A stretch of DNA of 64,000 nucleotides, from positions 314,620 through 378,619 of the forward strand of contig BCGQ01000007.1 of NCBI GenBank assembly GCA_001599355.1, in the 5' to 3' direction. Made by a program: the position numbers and the translations under genes. The notes beneath the pieces were generated by a model. That model did no database searches and was not told the DNA's origin. It saw only the letters and a list, made by a program, of their open reading frames with translations. Origin of the DNA: Nakazawaea peltata (Eukaryota > Ascomycota > Pichiomycetes > Alaninales > Pachysolenaceae). Of the stretch, positions 26,590 through 37,058 are shown in pieces; position 1 is the first letter of the stretch, and every line of letters starts with the position of its first letter.

Positions 26590-29305
26590 TGATACCTGAT
26601 TAACTTTTAACTTTTTCTTTACTTTTTCTGCTTTGTCGTGATTCGAATCCTTTGTCAAACCACTGAAGAACAAGATCAATATAACTGGCTCTTTCAAAAC
26701 ACCCCCTTTTTCATATAGGAAAAGCAGCTCACAGATTTTGTGTAAATTCTCCTAGTCCAATTTCCTAAAGAGGAAATAGTTTTTTTCTTGCCCATAGTAT
26801 AGTAAACAGAGGGTAACTCAGGGGGGTTATGCCCTTTTCTTGCCCTTAATTAGCGGCAAATTTTTGCAAGGGGTTGTGAATTCAACTATTTAGGAGGTTG
26901 GATTATAGAAGAGTGGGAGGAGAGGGAGGAGATAGGAGGAGAGGGAACGGGGGATTTAACTCTAAATTATTCCCAAGACTGAGGGGAAGTAATATCGAAG
27001 AGAATACACTGTTCGCTGTTCAAAGCGATGGCTGGGCCCTCTTCTAACTTCATTCATTGGGTATTTTATCTGGCGTTAAATAGAAATAGAACGACTCGAA
27101 CTCGAAACCAGTTGGATGATTATTTTATGAAGTTGAGACCTACGAGAATTACTTTAGATTTATGGAACTACAATGGAGGGTTCGATATATAGAGGATATA
27201 TCTGGGTACTCATGTTGGCGAGTATATCCCGGGCCTGAACTGAATTGTATTAAAAAAAAAAGAGCAAAAAAAAGGGTAAACGAGTTATCAGGCTACTACT
27301 AGAAGATCTTACACAACCAGCTCACCGATCAATTGGGATAACTTATAATCATCCAAGGTGTCAAACCTTAGACTCGAATACCCTGAAAAAAAGCTCACCA
27401 CGTGAGATTCTAAAGTTGTGTCAGTATCTATTCAAAGTGTACATCAGAGGGGGAACCACCCAAGCACTCTGATGTCAAGGAAAAAAGGTGGTACTTGCTC
27501 TTCGACTATTTTGATGACTTGAGGTACTACGATTATACTGTACAAGACTTCTTGTACAGTGGAACATAAACTGGGGAATTCCTATGATGGAGGATCTGCC
27601 CTTCAAACAGGACATGCCTTCTTGACTTCGTGTACAAACCGAAGGAGAAGCAAGAGCCAAAAGATTGAAGCCAGAAATCAGATCTCCCTAGAAGCTCCCA
27701 CATATACCACCTCAACCAGTTTCAGAAACATACTCCAAGGAAATGGGAAGGGGGGTGAACGGAGCAGTTACTTCCGGTCCCAGACTGCTCTTGGATCACG
27801 AGTGACAGTCCTGACCGATGTCCCCTATGATGCAGCCGAGCACTTTACCCGTCCCCCATAACGCCCGCTGTGGCAGTCAGAAGGTCGCCTGGCCTACCGG
27901 GTGCCTGGGATGAAAGCCTAACTCCGCCCACTCGGGTCCCTCGCCTAACACTTCCCCTTCGCATGTCTCATCCCCCAGAATCAGTGACATAATAAGTTAC
28001 TCCCCAGAATCACTTCTTCCTGACTCCGCACTTTCTTATCTTACCAAATACCCTTCGAAAAATACACTAGATCTCAAATTAGTGCCCCACCTTCCAGGTT
28101 CCCCCGTGAAATCCCCCTGGTCTTGCTCCATGGTTAGATAAAAAAGGGGATACAAAGAGAAATCCCCTAAAAAAATACTATTAGTGTGCGCGAGTCTCAC
28201 CGATAAGTTACACAAAGCGAATTTAAATAAGCGAGAAAAAGTTGATTAAAAGTGCACTACCAATTATGTGGAAGGGGATACTCTGAGGGTGGGAAGAGTA
28301 GTAGATGTGCTTAGTTATTGTGGATAATTATCATATAGGTATAAAATTGCAGCAGTAGGATATTCAGTATCGAAGGACTCAGGGTATATATTTGGTAAAT
28401 CAGTCTATTGCAGCAAGCTTGCATAATCTTAGTGGCTTAAGTGCATGTGAGAGACACATTGAAGTAGATGTAGGAGATATGGAGATAAGTCGATTTAAAG
28501 ACGAATCTTGCAATTTTCCGTCAAAGTGGTAGGTTGTGGTACCAACACACCCAAATGTTGAAGTGATCTCAAATATCTCAGACCTCAACTCACCAGACAA
28601 TTCTAAACTAACAATAAGCCTATTGTTACTTAGCAAAATAAAAAAAAGAATACATTGTTAAGAGGAAGGAATAAATAGAGGGGAAATTGAAAAATCTGAG
28701 CAAAAAATAGAGATACTGAAATAGGCAAGAATTAGATCCGAACTTTACCTGAAATCCAAGAACACAAATACGCCAAGAGGTATGATTACGACGATTCACT
28801 TTTGAGCACCTTACTTTGACGACCTTACTTTGACCACCCTACTTCCCCAGCATCACTTCCTCCCTCCATTCTCTCCCATCCCTCCCCCTGCCTCTTCCTC
28901 TCCCCTTTCCTCTTCTTCCCCTTTTCTCTCCCTCCCTCTCCCTCCACTCGTTCCCCACCGCTTATCCCTATCTCCCGAGCCCCATAAACCGTACTAAAAA
29001 TCGCGTATTTCTTGTAATTCCCGCACACGACCCATCCCCTCGTTCCTTCAAGCTGCCTTCTTCCCCTAATTTTCCCTCTTAAATCACCAACCGCACGAAA
29101 AAAATTTTATTCGTTTCTTTTTTTCTTAAATATTTCTTTATCTTTAGGAGACCAAGAGGAGAGATAAGTTGAAGCAGCAGAGGACGGACCCTGATAGAAC
29201 GGAACTAGACAGTAGAGGGCCACACAAATACATGGACTAGTAAGACTTGAAAGTACCAGCCCGAGATCAGTTCGTTTTCTTGCACTTTTACAGATAATTT
29301 AAACT
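26590..29305. other. 2.7-kb non-coding tract upstream of the MNN4-type gene
   Basis: No protein gene seen. From left to right: a GA-rich purine tract (about 26910-26960), a region with short imperfect palindromes (27180-27235), long A tracts (27252-27273), a structured block (27.4-28.0 kb, listed separately), a hairpin ggggat..atcccc at 28146-28168 flanked by A/T runs, and an almost pure pyrimidine tract (about 28850-28940) some 370 bp before the MNN4-type ATG. The last part is probably its promoter. Confidence 0.55.
27390..27955. ncRNA. candidate structured non-coding RNA (class unknown)
   Basis: No ORF of substance, but several strong inverted repeats lie within 350 bp. ACATCAGAG (27441-27449) pairs with CTCTGATGT (27467-27475). 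ACTGTACAAGA (27537-27547) pairs with TCTTGTACAGT (27550-27560). GAGCAGT (27762-27768) pairs with ACTGCTC (27784-27790). The block 27750-27950 is visibly richer in G and C than its surroundings. On the minus strand, runs of eight and ten T at about 27273-27252 would be a good Pol III terminator. SRP, RNase P/MRP and telomerase RNA are possible classes; I could not match any conserved core convincingly, and the strand is undecided. Confidence 0.35.
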
Positions 29306-31852
29306 ATGGCTTTCAAATTTCCCAAGCCGCGAGTTCATGGGATAACGCGGGCGATAGGTGGTGATCTGACGGGATCTGAGCCATCTAAACCTTTCTTGAT
29401 CATCCAGACCAAACACCTCTTCAAAGTGGTGTTCATTTTGACCTTGTTATTTGTCACTCACAGCATTTATTCCTTCCATAATTATGCCCAACAGCTGGAT
29501 TCTTTACTTTTGACGCCGTTGTTCAGATCAGGATCGGATGCTTCCGTATCCAGATCAGGACATCGCTCTAATAAAGGTGGTCTTATAAAGGAGGTTGATT
29601 TTTCAGATCCTTCCAACAGATTAAGAGTCTTGTTACATAGAGATCTCTATGTGGAAAACAGCTTTTTCTTACAAAATTATGACGTTGAAGATAAGAGACT
29701 TCTACCTCTGTTTTGGCTTCATCAGTTAGTTAATGATCGCCTGGATGGCTCATTACCTTTCAACTGGAATTTGTTGACCGATTTCCCCGAATTAATCAAA
29801 CAAAACCCATACTATCACAGGGTCACTAATTCCAAATTCACTTGCTCAAAGTTCGGTAAGTTGGACAAAGCTGTCCGCTCCAATGTAGATATGCCACTGA
29901 CTTATGACAAGTTTGACGAACAATACTGTGTCAATGATGTCTTGGGTGAGAATGAGTATACTGCTCCTATCACTATTGTCAAGAAACTTGATGGGTATTT
30001 CCATGATTATAACTATCGTATGATGTACAACATGTTATACCTGATCAATTCCTTCCCTGTCCCTGACAATGTGATGTTCTTAAACATTCTCCCTTCATCT
30101 TCTGAGGAAGATTCTCAACAATATCGTTCCGTAATGTATCCATTACATAAGACAGATATGGGTTATCAAAACAGCTTTGAAAAATTACAAACTTTCTACA
30201 CTAATATGTCACAAATCATCGTGGAGACTGAGTTAGAAAAGAGTGAAAATGCCACTGTCTTAGATGTGTTGAAAAATGGTTTGAATGTCATCGATTTGGT
30301 CTCAGAGTTCAATAGTAAACTGCTGAATTATGAACATATTCAGGTCCCTGACAGACCTCTTACTCAACCAACTATCATTGGAGGACTCCAAAAGAATATG
30401 GAACAATTTGCTAAACCTTTACGGTTGGAAAGATCATTATTTGACTGGTATTTACCAACGGTAGTAGAGCAAACACCTGAAGATTCTCATTTGTATAAAT
30501 ATTTGGAACGTAATCTCGATCCACTCTACGTTCAAGATCGTTACTTTGGTGTTTCTCATGTTAAGAATATGAAATTGGATCATTATGATTGGAGATTCTT
30601 CAAAGAAGAGACTTTCAAGACCCAAAATGATTTGCATATTCTGGTTATCCACAAATTGCTGAGGACTTGGTTCCAAATGTGCCAAACTTTTGGTATTGCA
30701 ACATGGATTAACCATGGACCTATGATCGGATGGTATTGGGATGGGTTAGTGATGCCATTTGATAGTGATATCGATACTACAATCCCTATCCAATCGTTGC
30801 ATCAATTACTGAAGTTCCTCAATAACACTTTAGTCTACGATATGACTGAGTACCACCGTCCTCGTCATGTCGATACCGATTTGAAGATCGATTCACATCT
30901 GGAAATAGGGTTGCGTAGTTTCTACTTTGAAGTAAATAACAATTATCCTCACCGTAACAGATACCAGTCTGGTAAAAACAACATTGATCTGCGTTTGATC
31001 GATACCGAGACTGGTGTTTATATAGACATTACTCTGTTGGCTTCGTTCCCACAACTGAATGGATTGGATGTTGCCTATGAAAGAGATGTTTTGAAGTCCA
31101 TGAACCTCATGGAACGTGAGAGATTCTACAAAGGTGTTCTGTATGATAAGTTCTTCGATAATATCTATACAAGATTAGAAGTCCCAGATGGAGATTTACT
31201 GCATTTCCTGTACGATATGCTGATGGAAGTGATATATGAGTATGATGAATACTTAGAAGGCACAGATCTGGATAACGACGGAGTCACTGACAAGGAAAAT
31301 CCATCTTTGAAACATTTCAATGACGTCATTACCGACAGAAACTATCATGCATACACTTTAGTAGATGGTCTGTACCATTTGCTCCCTATCTTCTTCGAAA
31401 ACACTCCTATGTATATACCACGTAATTTCATGGAGAAGATGGTAACTGAGTATGGAGTTAAGCTGCTTACTAATAACTACCATATGGATTTCAGATTCTT
31501 CAAGGATTTGAACATGTGGGTCGATTACCAATCATGTCCTTTCTATAACAAAAAGACTGGTGCTCTCAATTCTAAAGAGGACTCCGAACTGGGAATTCTG
31601 CAAAGTTGTATCGAGCTGAGTCCTACAGTCTATAGAAACTTCCAATTGCTTGAAGGATATACCAAGTTATCAAATCAATTACGTGATATGATCACCGATT
31701 TCAAAAATATTCTGAATCCAAGCATTGATTTCTCTTCCTTGCATGATGTTTTACTTTCGTTTGACAACAAGATCTTGAGACCGGAGACTTGGTGCAGAGA
31801 GTACTTGTTCAATCCGGATAATAATAACGATCTGTTTGTGAATGATAATTGA
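29306..31852 (+). CDS. MNN4: Mnn4-type LicD protein, mannosylphosphate addition to glycans
   Basis: 848 aa, type II membrane topology: a short cytosolic N-terminus, one membrane segment at about residues 35-56 (FKVVFILTLLFVTHSIYSF), then a lumenal body. The LicD-type nucleotidyltransferase-fold domain is clear near residues 470-580 (WINHGPMIGWYWDGLVMPFDSDIDTTIP in two parts), with the DSDID metal-binding cluster. In yeasts Mnn4 and its relatives promote mannosylphosphate transfer to N- and O-glycans in the Golgi. The Lys/Glu-rich tail of S. cerevisiae Mnn4 is absent. Which of several Mnn4 paralogues this is cannot be told. Confidence 0.85.
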   Translation: MAFKFPKPRVHGITRAIGGDLTGSEPSKPFLIIQTKHLFKVVFILTLLFVTHSIYSFHNYAQQLDSLLLTPLFRSGSDASVSRSGHRSNKGGLIKEVDFSDPSNRLRVLLHRDLYVENSFFLQNYDVEDKRLLPLFWLHQLVNDRLDGSLPFNWNLLTDFPELIKQNPYYHRVTNSKFTCSKFGKLDKAVRSNVDMPLTYDKFDEQYCVNDVLGENEYTAPITIVKKLDGYFHDYNYRMMYNMLYLINSFPVPDNVMFLNILPSSSEEDSQQYRSVMYPLHKTDMGYQNSFEKLQTFYTNMSQIIVETELEKSENATVLDVLKNGLNVIDLVSEFNSKLLNYEHIQVPDRPLTQPTIIGGLQKNMEQFAKPLRLERSLFDWYLPTVVEQTPEDSHLYKYLERNLDPLYVQDRYFGVSHVKNMKLDHYDWRFFKEETFKTQNDLHILVIHKLLRTWFQMCQTFGIATWINHGPMIGWYWDGLVMPFDSDIDTTIPIQSLHQLLKFLNNTLVYDMTEYHRPRHVDTDLKIDSHLEIGLRSFYFEVNNNYPHRNRYQSGKNNIDLRLIDTETGVYIDITLLASFPQLNGLDVAYERDVLKSMNLMERERFYKGVLYDKFFDNIYTRLEVPDGDLLHFLYDMLMEVIYEYDEYLEGTDLDNDGVTDKENPSLKHFNDVITDRNYHAYTLVDGLYHLLPIFFENTPMYIPRNFMEKMVTEYGVKLLTNNYHMDFRFFKDLNMWVDYQSCPFYNKKTGALNSKEDSELGILQSCIELSPTVYRNFQLLEGYTKLSNQLRDMITDFKNILNPSIDFSSLHDVLLSFDNKILRPETWCREYLFNPDNNNDLFVNDN

Positions 31853-32094
31853 ATATGACTTCATCACATTCGTTTAACCAAGGAGTTACTTGTTTTTATT
31901 TATAATTAATCTAATACCTAATCTGTTCTAACTATATATTGCAATTGCATTTGTATCTACTTCCTACTATCTTCTCTACATTTAATAATAGAATATGATA
32001 TTTTAATTCGTTATTTTTATCTCACTATAAAAAAGGGATACTCACCCCCAGCGCAGCTGAGGCTAAAAAATTACTCCTTCTTATTAATGAAGAT

Positions 32095-33675
32095 TTAGAC
32101 AGTTGGGTCCAAACCGACTCTGACAGCCTTAACTTGAGTGTAGTTGTCCAACAGCTCTTGACCCATCTCTCTACCGATACCGGATTGACCGAAACCACCG
32201 AATGGAACGTTGGCGTGGAAGTCATTGTAGGTGTTAACCCAGATGGTACCAGCCTTGATGGAGTTAGAAACCTTGATCAGCTTGTTGATGTCGGTAGTGT
32301 GAACACCACCAGCCAAACCGTACTCGGTGTTGTTGGCTAAGTCAATAACCTCGTCAACAGACTTGAACTTGGTAATAGTAACAACTGGACCAAAGATCTC
32401 CTCCTTGACAATTCTCATGTCCTCGGTAACGTTACCGAAAATAGTTGGCTTGATGAAGTAACCCTTGTCACCAATTCTCTCACCACCAGAGATCAACTCG
32501 GCACCTTCAGCCTTACCGGTCTCAATGTAACCCAAAATCTTCTTCAATTGCATTTGAGAAGTTTGAGCACCTTGGAAAGTGGACTCATCGAATGGGTCAC
32601 CAACCTTAACCAGTTCAGCCAGAGCCTTGAATTCGGCCAAAACTTCGTCGTAAGCACTCTCTTCAACGTAAACTCTGGAACCAGCACAACAAACCTCACC
32701 AGAGTTGTAGTAAATACCGGTGATAATAGAAGAAACAGCCTTCTTGATGTCGGCATCGGCAAAGACAATGTTTGGAGACTTACCACCCAATTCCAAGGTG
32801 ATCTTCTTCAAGTTGGACTCGGCAGCAGCCTTCATGATGATACGTCCGGTCAGAGTAGAACCAGTGAAGGCAACCTTCTTGATCTTTGGATGGGACAGAA
32901 TAGCATTACCGGTGATCTTACCGAAACCACTGACAATGTTAACGACACCAGCTGGAATACCAGCCTCCTTGACCAAGTTGGAAACGTAAAGCAGGGACAA
33001 TGGAGTAGATTCGGCAGTCTTAAGGACAACGGTGTTACCGGTAGCCAAGGCTGGAGCAATCTTCCAAGACCACATCAACAATGGGAAGTTCCATGGAATA
33101 ATTTGACCACAGACACCCAATGGCTCTCTTCTGGTGTAGTTGAAGTGACTGGTTCCGGTCTCAATGATGGAACCGTTAACTTTGTCAGCCCAACCGGCAC
33201 AAGAACGGATGTAGGAGATAACAAGGCCGACATCACCTCTGGCAGAGGACAACAGCTTACCGTTATCAAGGGACTCAATACCGGCCAAAACCTCCAGATG
33301 TTCCTCAATGAGATCAGCCAACTTGTTAAGGCATTGACCTCTGAACAGAGGGTCAGCAGTAGACCAGTCGGAGTTGAACAGCTTCAAAGCATGTTCGACA
33401 GCGATATCAACATCATCCTCTCTACTCTCGTAAACCTCGGTAATGACCTCCTCGGTGGATGGGTTCAAAACCTCAAAAGTCTTTCCTTGTTGGGACTTGA
33501 CAAACTCGTTGTTGATGAACAAACCAGTTGGTTGCTCGTACTTGATACCGTTTGGCAAAGTGATAGGAACCGACAATGGCAAGTTAGAGGAGTAGAATCT
33601 CAAAGCATTGAAAGCGGCAGCGTTAGCAACCTTTGGAGCTTGTTGCAAGCTCTTCAAAGTGGTGTTTTTCAACAT
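32095..33675 (-). CDS. ALD4: mitochondrial aldehyde dehydrogenase (Ald4/Ald5 type)
   Basis: 526 aa. An N-terminal basic, Ser/Ala-rich presequence (residues 1-30, ending near LRFYSS) indicates mitochondrial import. The rest aligns almost throughout with S. cerevisiae Ald4: [65 protein letters not shown] with the catalytic Glu, and [17 protein letters not shown] with the catalytic Cys, then [20 protein letters not shown]. It oxidises acetaldehyde to acetate with NAD(P)+. Codon use is strongly biased (GTT/GTC, TTG, CCA), suggesting high expression, and this produces a 383-codon antisense frame. Ald4 and Ald5 cannot be separated here. Confidence 0.95.
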   Translation of the reverse strand: MLKNTTLKSLQQAPKVANAAAFNALRFYSSNLPLSVPITLPNGIKYEQPTGLFINNEFVKSQQGKTFEVLNPSTEEVITEVYESREDDVDIAVEHALKLFNSDWSTADPLFRGQCLNKLADLIEEHLEVLAGIESLDNGKLLSSARGDVGLVISYIRSCAGWADKVNGSIIETGTSHFNYTRREPLGVCGQIIPWNFPLLMWSWKIAPALATGNTVVLKTAESTPLSLLYVSNLVKEAGIPAGVVNIVSGFGKITGNAILSHPKIKKVAFTGSTLTGRIIMKAAAESNLKKITLELGGKSPNIVFADADIKKAVSSIITGIYYNSGEVCCAGSRVYVEESAYDEVLAEFKALAELVKVGDPFDESTFQGAQTSQMQLKKILGYIETGKAEGAELISGGERIGDKGYFIKPTIFGNVTEDMRIVKEEIFGPVVTITKFKSVDEVIDLANNTEYGLAGGVHTTDINKLIKVSNSIKAGTIWVNTYNDFHANVPFGGFGQSGIGREMGQELLDNYTQVKAVRVGLDPTV

Positions 33676-35136
33676 GATATAAATAAAATAATAAAATAAA
33701 AACTCTTAAATTACAATTGATGAGAGATGAGAGTTTTAACGGCTTGTGAATTGGGGGCAGGACAAGCTCTTTATATATTGGCGGGAAGAAANAAANANGG
33801 GGTGTCCCCCACAAGATCACATTTTATCCTATGGAGGCTCTTTCCACCGAAGCAATTTATTTTTCGAGGAAAGAGGGGTGTAAAATTGTGGTGCATGTTG
33901 CACCCATCCGTCCCCACTCCAAAACTCACCCCCTGCTAATTATGTGCTGTTAGACCGAAATACAAAGGAAATAAAGTATGAGACGAATAGTGCGCGGTCA
34001 ACAGAGACTAAGAAAGCTATTCTTGGTAAGGGGAGAGACGGTTTTTGTTGGCCGGAATCCGATTGAGAAATTACCCCACACGGCCAGGGGAAGGGGAGGT
34101 GTGGAAAATAAAGTGATTTAATTTAGAGCGGGCAGTAGGAAACTGATCAGGGTGGAAGGGAATTAGTAGTTGTTGGGTTAGATGTAATGCCATGCGACTT
34201 AGAATAAGCAATAACTGAGTGTAGAATATACCCCCAATTCGTTAAAGTTGCTAGAGGGCATAAAAGAGCCACCAACTATTGAGGGTTATTTTTTTTTGTT
34301 ATATTAACAGAGCGTGGGGTCCGATTAGAGTAGGCTGCACTTTACTATGTATTAAGCGATCCACTTTTAACCGCGAAAACCCCCTATATCGCCAATTGAC
34401 TCAGTTACTGATTTCTTGAACCAATCAGATCTTCCCTTCGGGTGTGGAGAAACCCAATTTTCATCTGAAATAACAAGTCATTCATTTTTTTTTACTCCAC
34501 TTTTATCACAAATTGACACCCCCTATTTGACAAACTCTATTAGCGACTAGAAAAAAAAGTCCCGGCTGCAGGCAATCTGTTGCAAAGAGCGAAATCCAAA
34601 CCTATACCAGACTAGATTCGGGTTTGGATCTGATCATCTGTAAATCAGTCCCGTCATTCTAATATCCGATTCGGTCTTATTAATGTCACCATTCTTTATG
34701 ATATTTTAATATTTATTTAAATCCCCCCTCTTTCTGCCTTACGTCATTTTAATCCAACAGTTCCGCGCCTTTCCCACCAAAATAGCCTATGAAAAGTCGT
34801 GCGTACCCAATTTTCCTCCTCCCTCCTCCCCCTTTGGACTGCGTCTAGACCCTCTTCCTCATCTTAATCAGGGGCTGTCCCCTGCTGCCCCCTACTAATA
34901 AAAAAAAACTAAGGGACAGATCTGGCCGTTGAACGTGTTCCGAAGATAAGAGGCAGCTACACGAAGACTTTCAAAGATTTTGTGGACTTATTGGCATCGA
35001 TTTTACGTTCAGATACCTTTTAGATTCATTTTGGTTCATTTTAAGCTATTGATACCCACCAAAAATCTTTCTGAATCATCTCGCTTATTAACCGCCCTTA
35101 CACCAAATCGCTTCCACTACTATCGCTTCATATACC
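33676..35136. promoter_or_regulatory. divergent ALD-OPY2 intergenic region
   Basis: 1461 bp without a gene. Three ambiguous bases occur at 33792, 33796 and 33798. Long T/A runs lie at 34289-34297 and 34480-34493. The reversed ACAGCCCCTGATTA motif shared with the MMS22 promoter is at 34865-34879, in a CCCCT-rich stretch (34870-34895). A GATGATCAG string near 34636 resembles U6 only over a few bases. The proximal part holds the OPY2 promoter with a TATA-poor, CT-rich leader. Confidence 0.5.
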
Positions 35137-36408
35137 ATGACCTACATAGATGTATTTGAGCGGTCGTGTGTCACGTGTTCCGAGACACCCTCTTGTCCCA
35201 CCTGTAATGATGGAGAAGAGTGTGCTATGACCAGTCAGACTTGTGACGAGTGTCCTAAGACTTACTGCTCGCTGATTTCAACTGTATCAGGGAGCTCTAA
35301 GTCCAATAGTAAGAAGATGGTCGGGGCTATCACTGGAGGAGTCATTGGTTTTGTGGTGATACTTGCTTTGGTACTTGGATATCTTTTCTATAGATACTAT
35401 TACAAGCCTCGGAGAGCTCAATATCTCAAAGAGAAGGATGAAGAATTCAAGCACCAAGTTTATAGTGGACTTGCGGATTCTGAGAATGCCGATGGTGGTG
35501 CTGGTAATGTTGATGCTCGTCGTTTATCGCAAGTGACTCTTTCTACTATGCTGCTGTCTGTTTTAACCAAAGCATCCAACGTTATTCCGATCCTGTACAT
35601 TCCTGGAGTTACTGTTAAGTATCTGAAACGTCCTACCAACAGTGGGGCTGTATCGATATACTCGGATATCGACGAACTGTCGATTGTTAATGCTACTGGA
35701 ATCGGTATGAGTGAGAGTCTCAATAGTTCTGGAACAACTCTCAACAGCAATTCTGGTTCTAATAGTACTAGCACACTGATCAGACTGAAACCTCGGTTGG
35801 TCAATTTCGGAACAGGAGCTAATTTGGACTCTGTCCTGGAAGAAGACGAAGAGGAAGAAGAAAATGCATACGATGAAGGTCAAACTATAGGATCTTTGGG
35901 AAGTGCTAAGACTGTTGGAGCTCGTGCCGCCGTTTCAGTTGTCAATTTAGGTGGAGTCAGAACTGTCAAGGTGAAGAATGCCGGAAAAAAGAAGGGAAGA
36001 AAGAGAGCAAAACTGACACCTTTCGATCTGATTGGAGAAGAAGTTGAAGAGGAAGAGTTACTTGATATTGGAGGAAATGGAACTACAGTTCTGAAACAAT
36101 ACGAAGAAGATGATGAATATGATGAAGGAAGTGTGTTTGATTTGGATATTGCTTTAGATAATCCATTTAGTAACTCGGCAGCCAACCTCGTTTCCTTGCA
36201 AGAGACAGATACAACTCCAAAGACTCTGACTGTAGAAGCTCTGGAGGTACGAACTCTGTCCCTGCCAAGTCTGGTGCAACCCCTCACTAATATAGGACAA
36301 GAATTACAGTTGCAAATAGACGATGACGATTCTGACAGTGGAAATGATTTCAATTCAATCGAAGGATTAAGTGACGATGACGATTACGACCCGAGACTGT
36401 ATAGGTAA
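35137..36408 (+). CDS. OPY2: Opy2 plasma-membrane anchor of the HOG/Ste50 pathway
   Basis: 423 aa. The first 55 residues are the family's Cys-rich extracellular domain: CVTCSETPSCPTC, GEECAMTSQTCDECPKTYC. One membrane segment follows (about residues 61-86, VGAITGGVIGFVVILALVLG) with a Tyr/Lys-rich stop-transfer sequence, then a long acidic and Ser-rich cytosolic tail. In S. cerevisiae Opy2 (360 aa) recruits Ste50 to the membrane for the Sho1 branch of osmosensing and for filamentous growth. The cytosolic tail is weakly conserved, as usual; a conserved-looking segment LTKASNVIPILYIPGVT (about residues 141-157) corresponds to the proximal Ste50-binding region in the family. Confidence 0.92.
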   Translation: MTYIDVFERSCVTCSETPSCPTCNDGEECAMTSQTCDECPKTYCSLISTVSGSSKSNSKKMVGAITGGVIGFVVILALVLGYLFYRYYYKPRRAQYLKEKDEEFKHQVYSGLADSENADGGAGNVDARRLSQVTLSTMLLSVLTKASNVIPILYIPGVTVKYLKRPTNSGAVSIYSDIDELSIVNATGIGMSESLNSSGTTLNSNSGSNSTSTLIRLKPRLVNFGTGANLDSVLEEDEEEEENAYDEGQTIGSLGSAKTVGARAAVSVVNLGGVRTVKVKNAGKKKGRKRAKLTPFDLIGEEVEEEELLDIGGNGTTVLKQYEEDDEYDEGSVFDLDIALDNPFSNSAANLVSLQETDTTPKTLTVEALEVRTLSLPSLVQPLTNIGQELQLQIDDDDSDSGNDFNSIEGLSDDDDYDPRLYR

Positions 36409-37058
36409 AAAAAAATGGTATGGCTTTATAGAGATGAGTAGATAGAGGTTAGCAAAATACGAACTGAAATGAGTTCAAATTAAAGGAAGCAAAAGTAGCC
36501 AAGTCGGATGGGCTACGGAACAAAGAGATGCGAAAAAAAATTTCAGGCCCAAAATATTGCAATCCAAGGGTCTCGAGACGCATCGGCTATTATTCCGCTC
36601 CTTTTCCTCTCTGTTTTCACCCCCTATTCACTTTCTTACAGATCCTTCGGGGAAATTCTGTACCGAAGCTCGGTGCTTCCCCACAATTTTCACCGCTCGG
36701 TTTTTCATACACGACCTTTTTTCTTATCCTAATATGGATCCCGAAGTTGAGTGAGTCCCGCTTCTTAGTTTCCAAAAGCAGAAGTTTTTGCGGAGGAGCA
36801 CTCAATGCAAAGAGGAGTAGAGCGGATCTTGATTGGCCCAATAATAGCGGGATCTGCAACTAGTGCTCTGTTTTTGTGGGGGGAACGTTTTGACACCTGA
36901 TGCTCTCCCCCTCTCTCGGGAATCAATGACCTGGAAAATTGGTTCAGGGCTTGGCTGGCAAGTATATTTAACTCCGAATAAATCTAGGTTGATTCCAAAC
37001 GAATTGCAGCCATAGATACTATAATTGATTAAATCAATTGATAAAAATCAATCCAAAA
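36409..37058. promoter_or_regulatory. promoter of the beta-glucosidase gene
   Basis: 650 bp; nothing protein-like in it. The 3' end of OPY2 and the promoter of the beta-glucosidase. CCCCT/AGGGG-type strings at about 36890-36920 and an AT-rich leader (36995-37058) precede the ATG. Confidence 0.45.

Noticed and set aside
27071-27181. tRNA-like B-box strings (actcgaactcg, gggttcgata)
   Set aside because: No T-stem, acceptor stem or anticodon arm can be formed around them.
32548-33699. 383-codon open frame on the plus strand
   Set aside because: It lies wholly antisense to the aldehyde dehydrogenase gene and arises from that gene's biased codon use; its sequence is repetitive Gly/Val/Asn without family features.
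34625-34650. U6 snRNA-like ACAGATGATCAGA on the minus strand
   Set aside because: The match covers only about ten bases; the ACAGAGA box and the flanking U6 core are absent.
35460-36353. Antisense frames of 106-157 codons across OPY2
   Set aside because: Shadows of the OPY2 coding sequence; Ser/Arg-rich without features.
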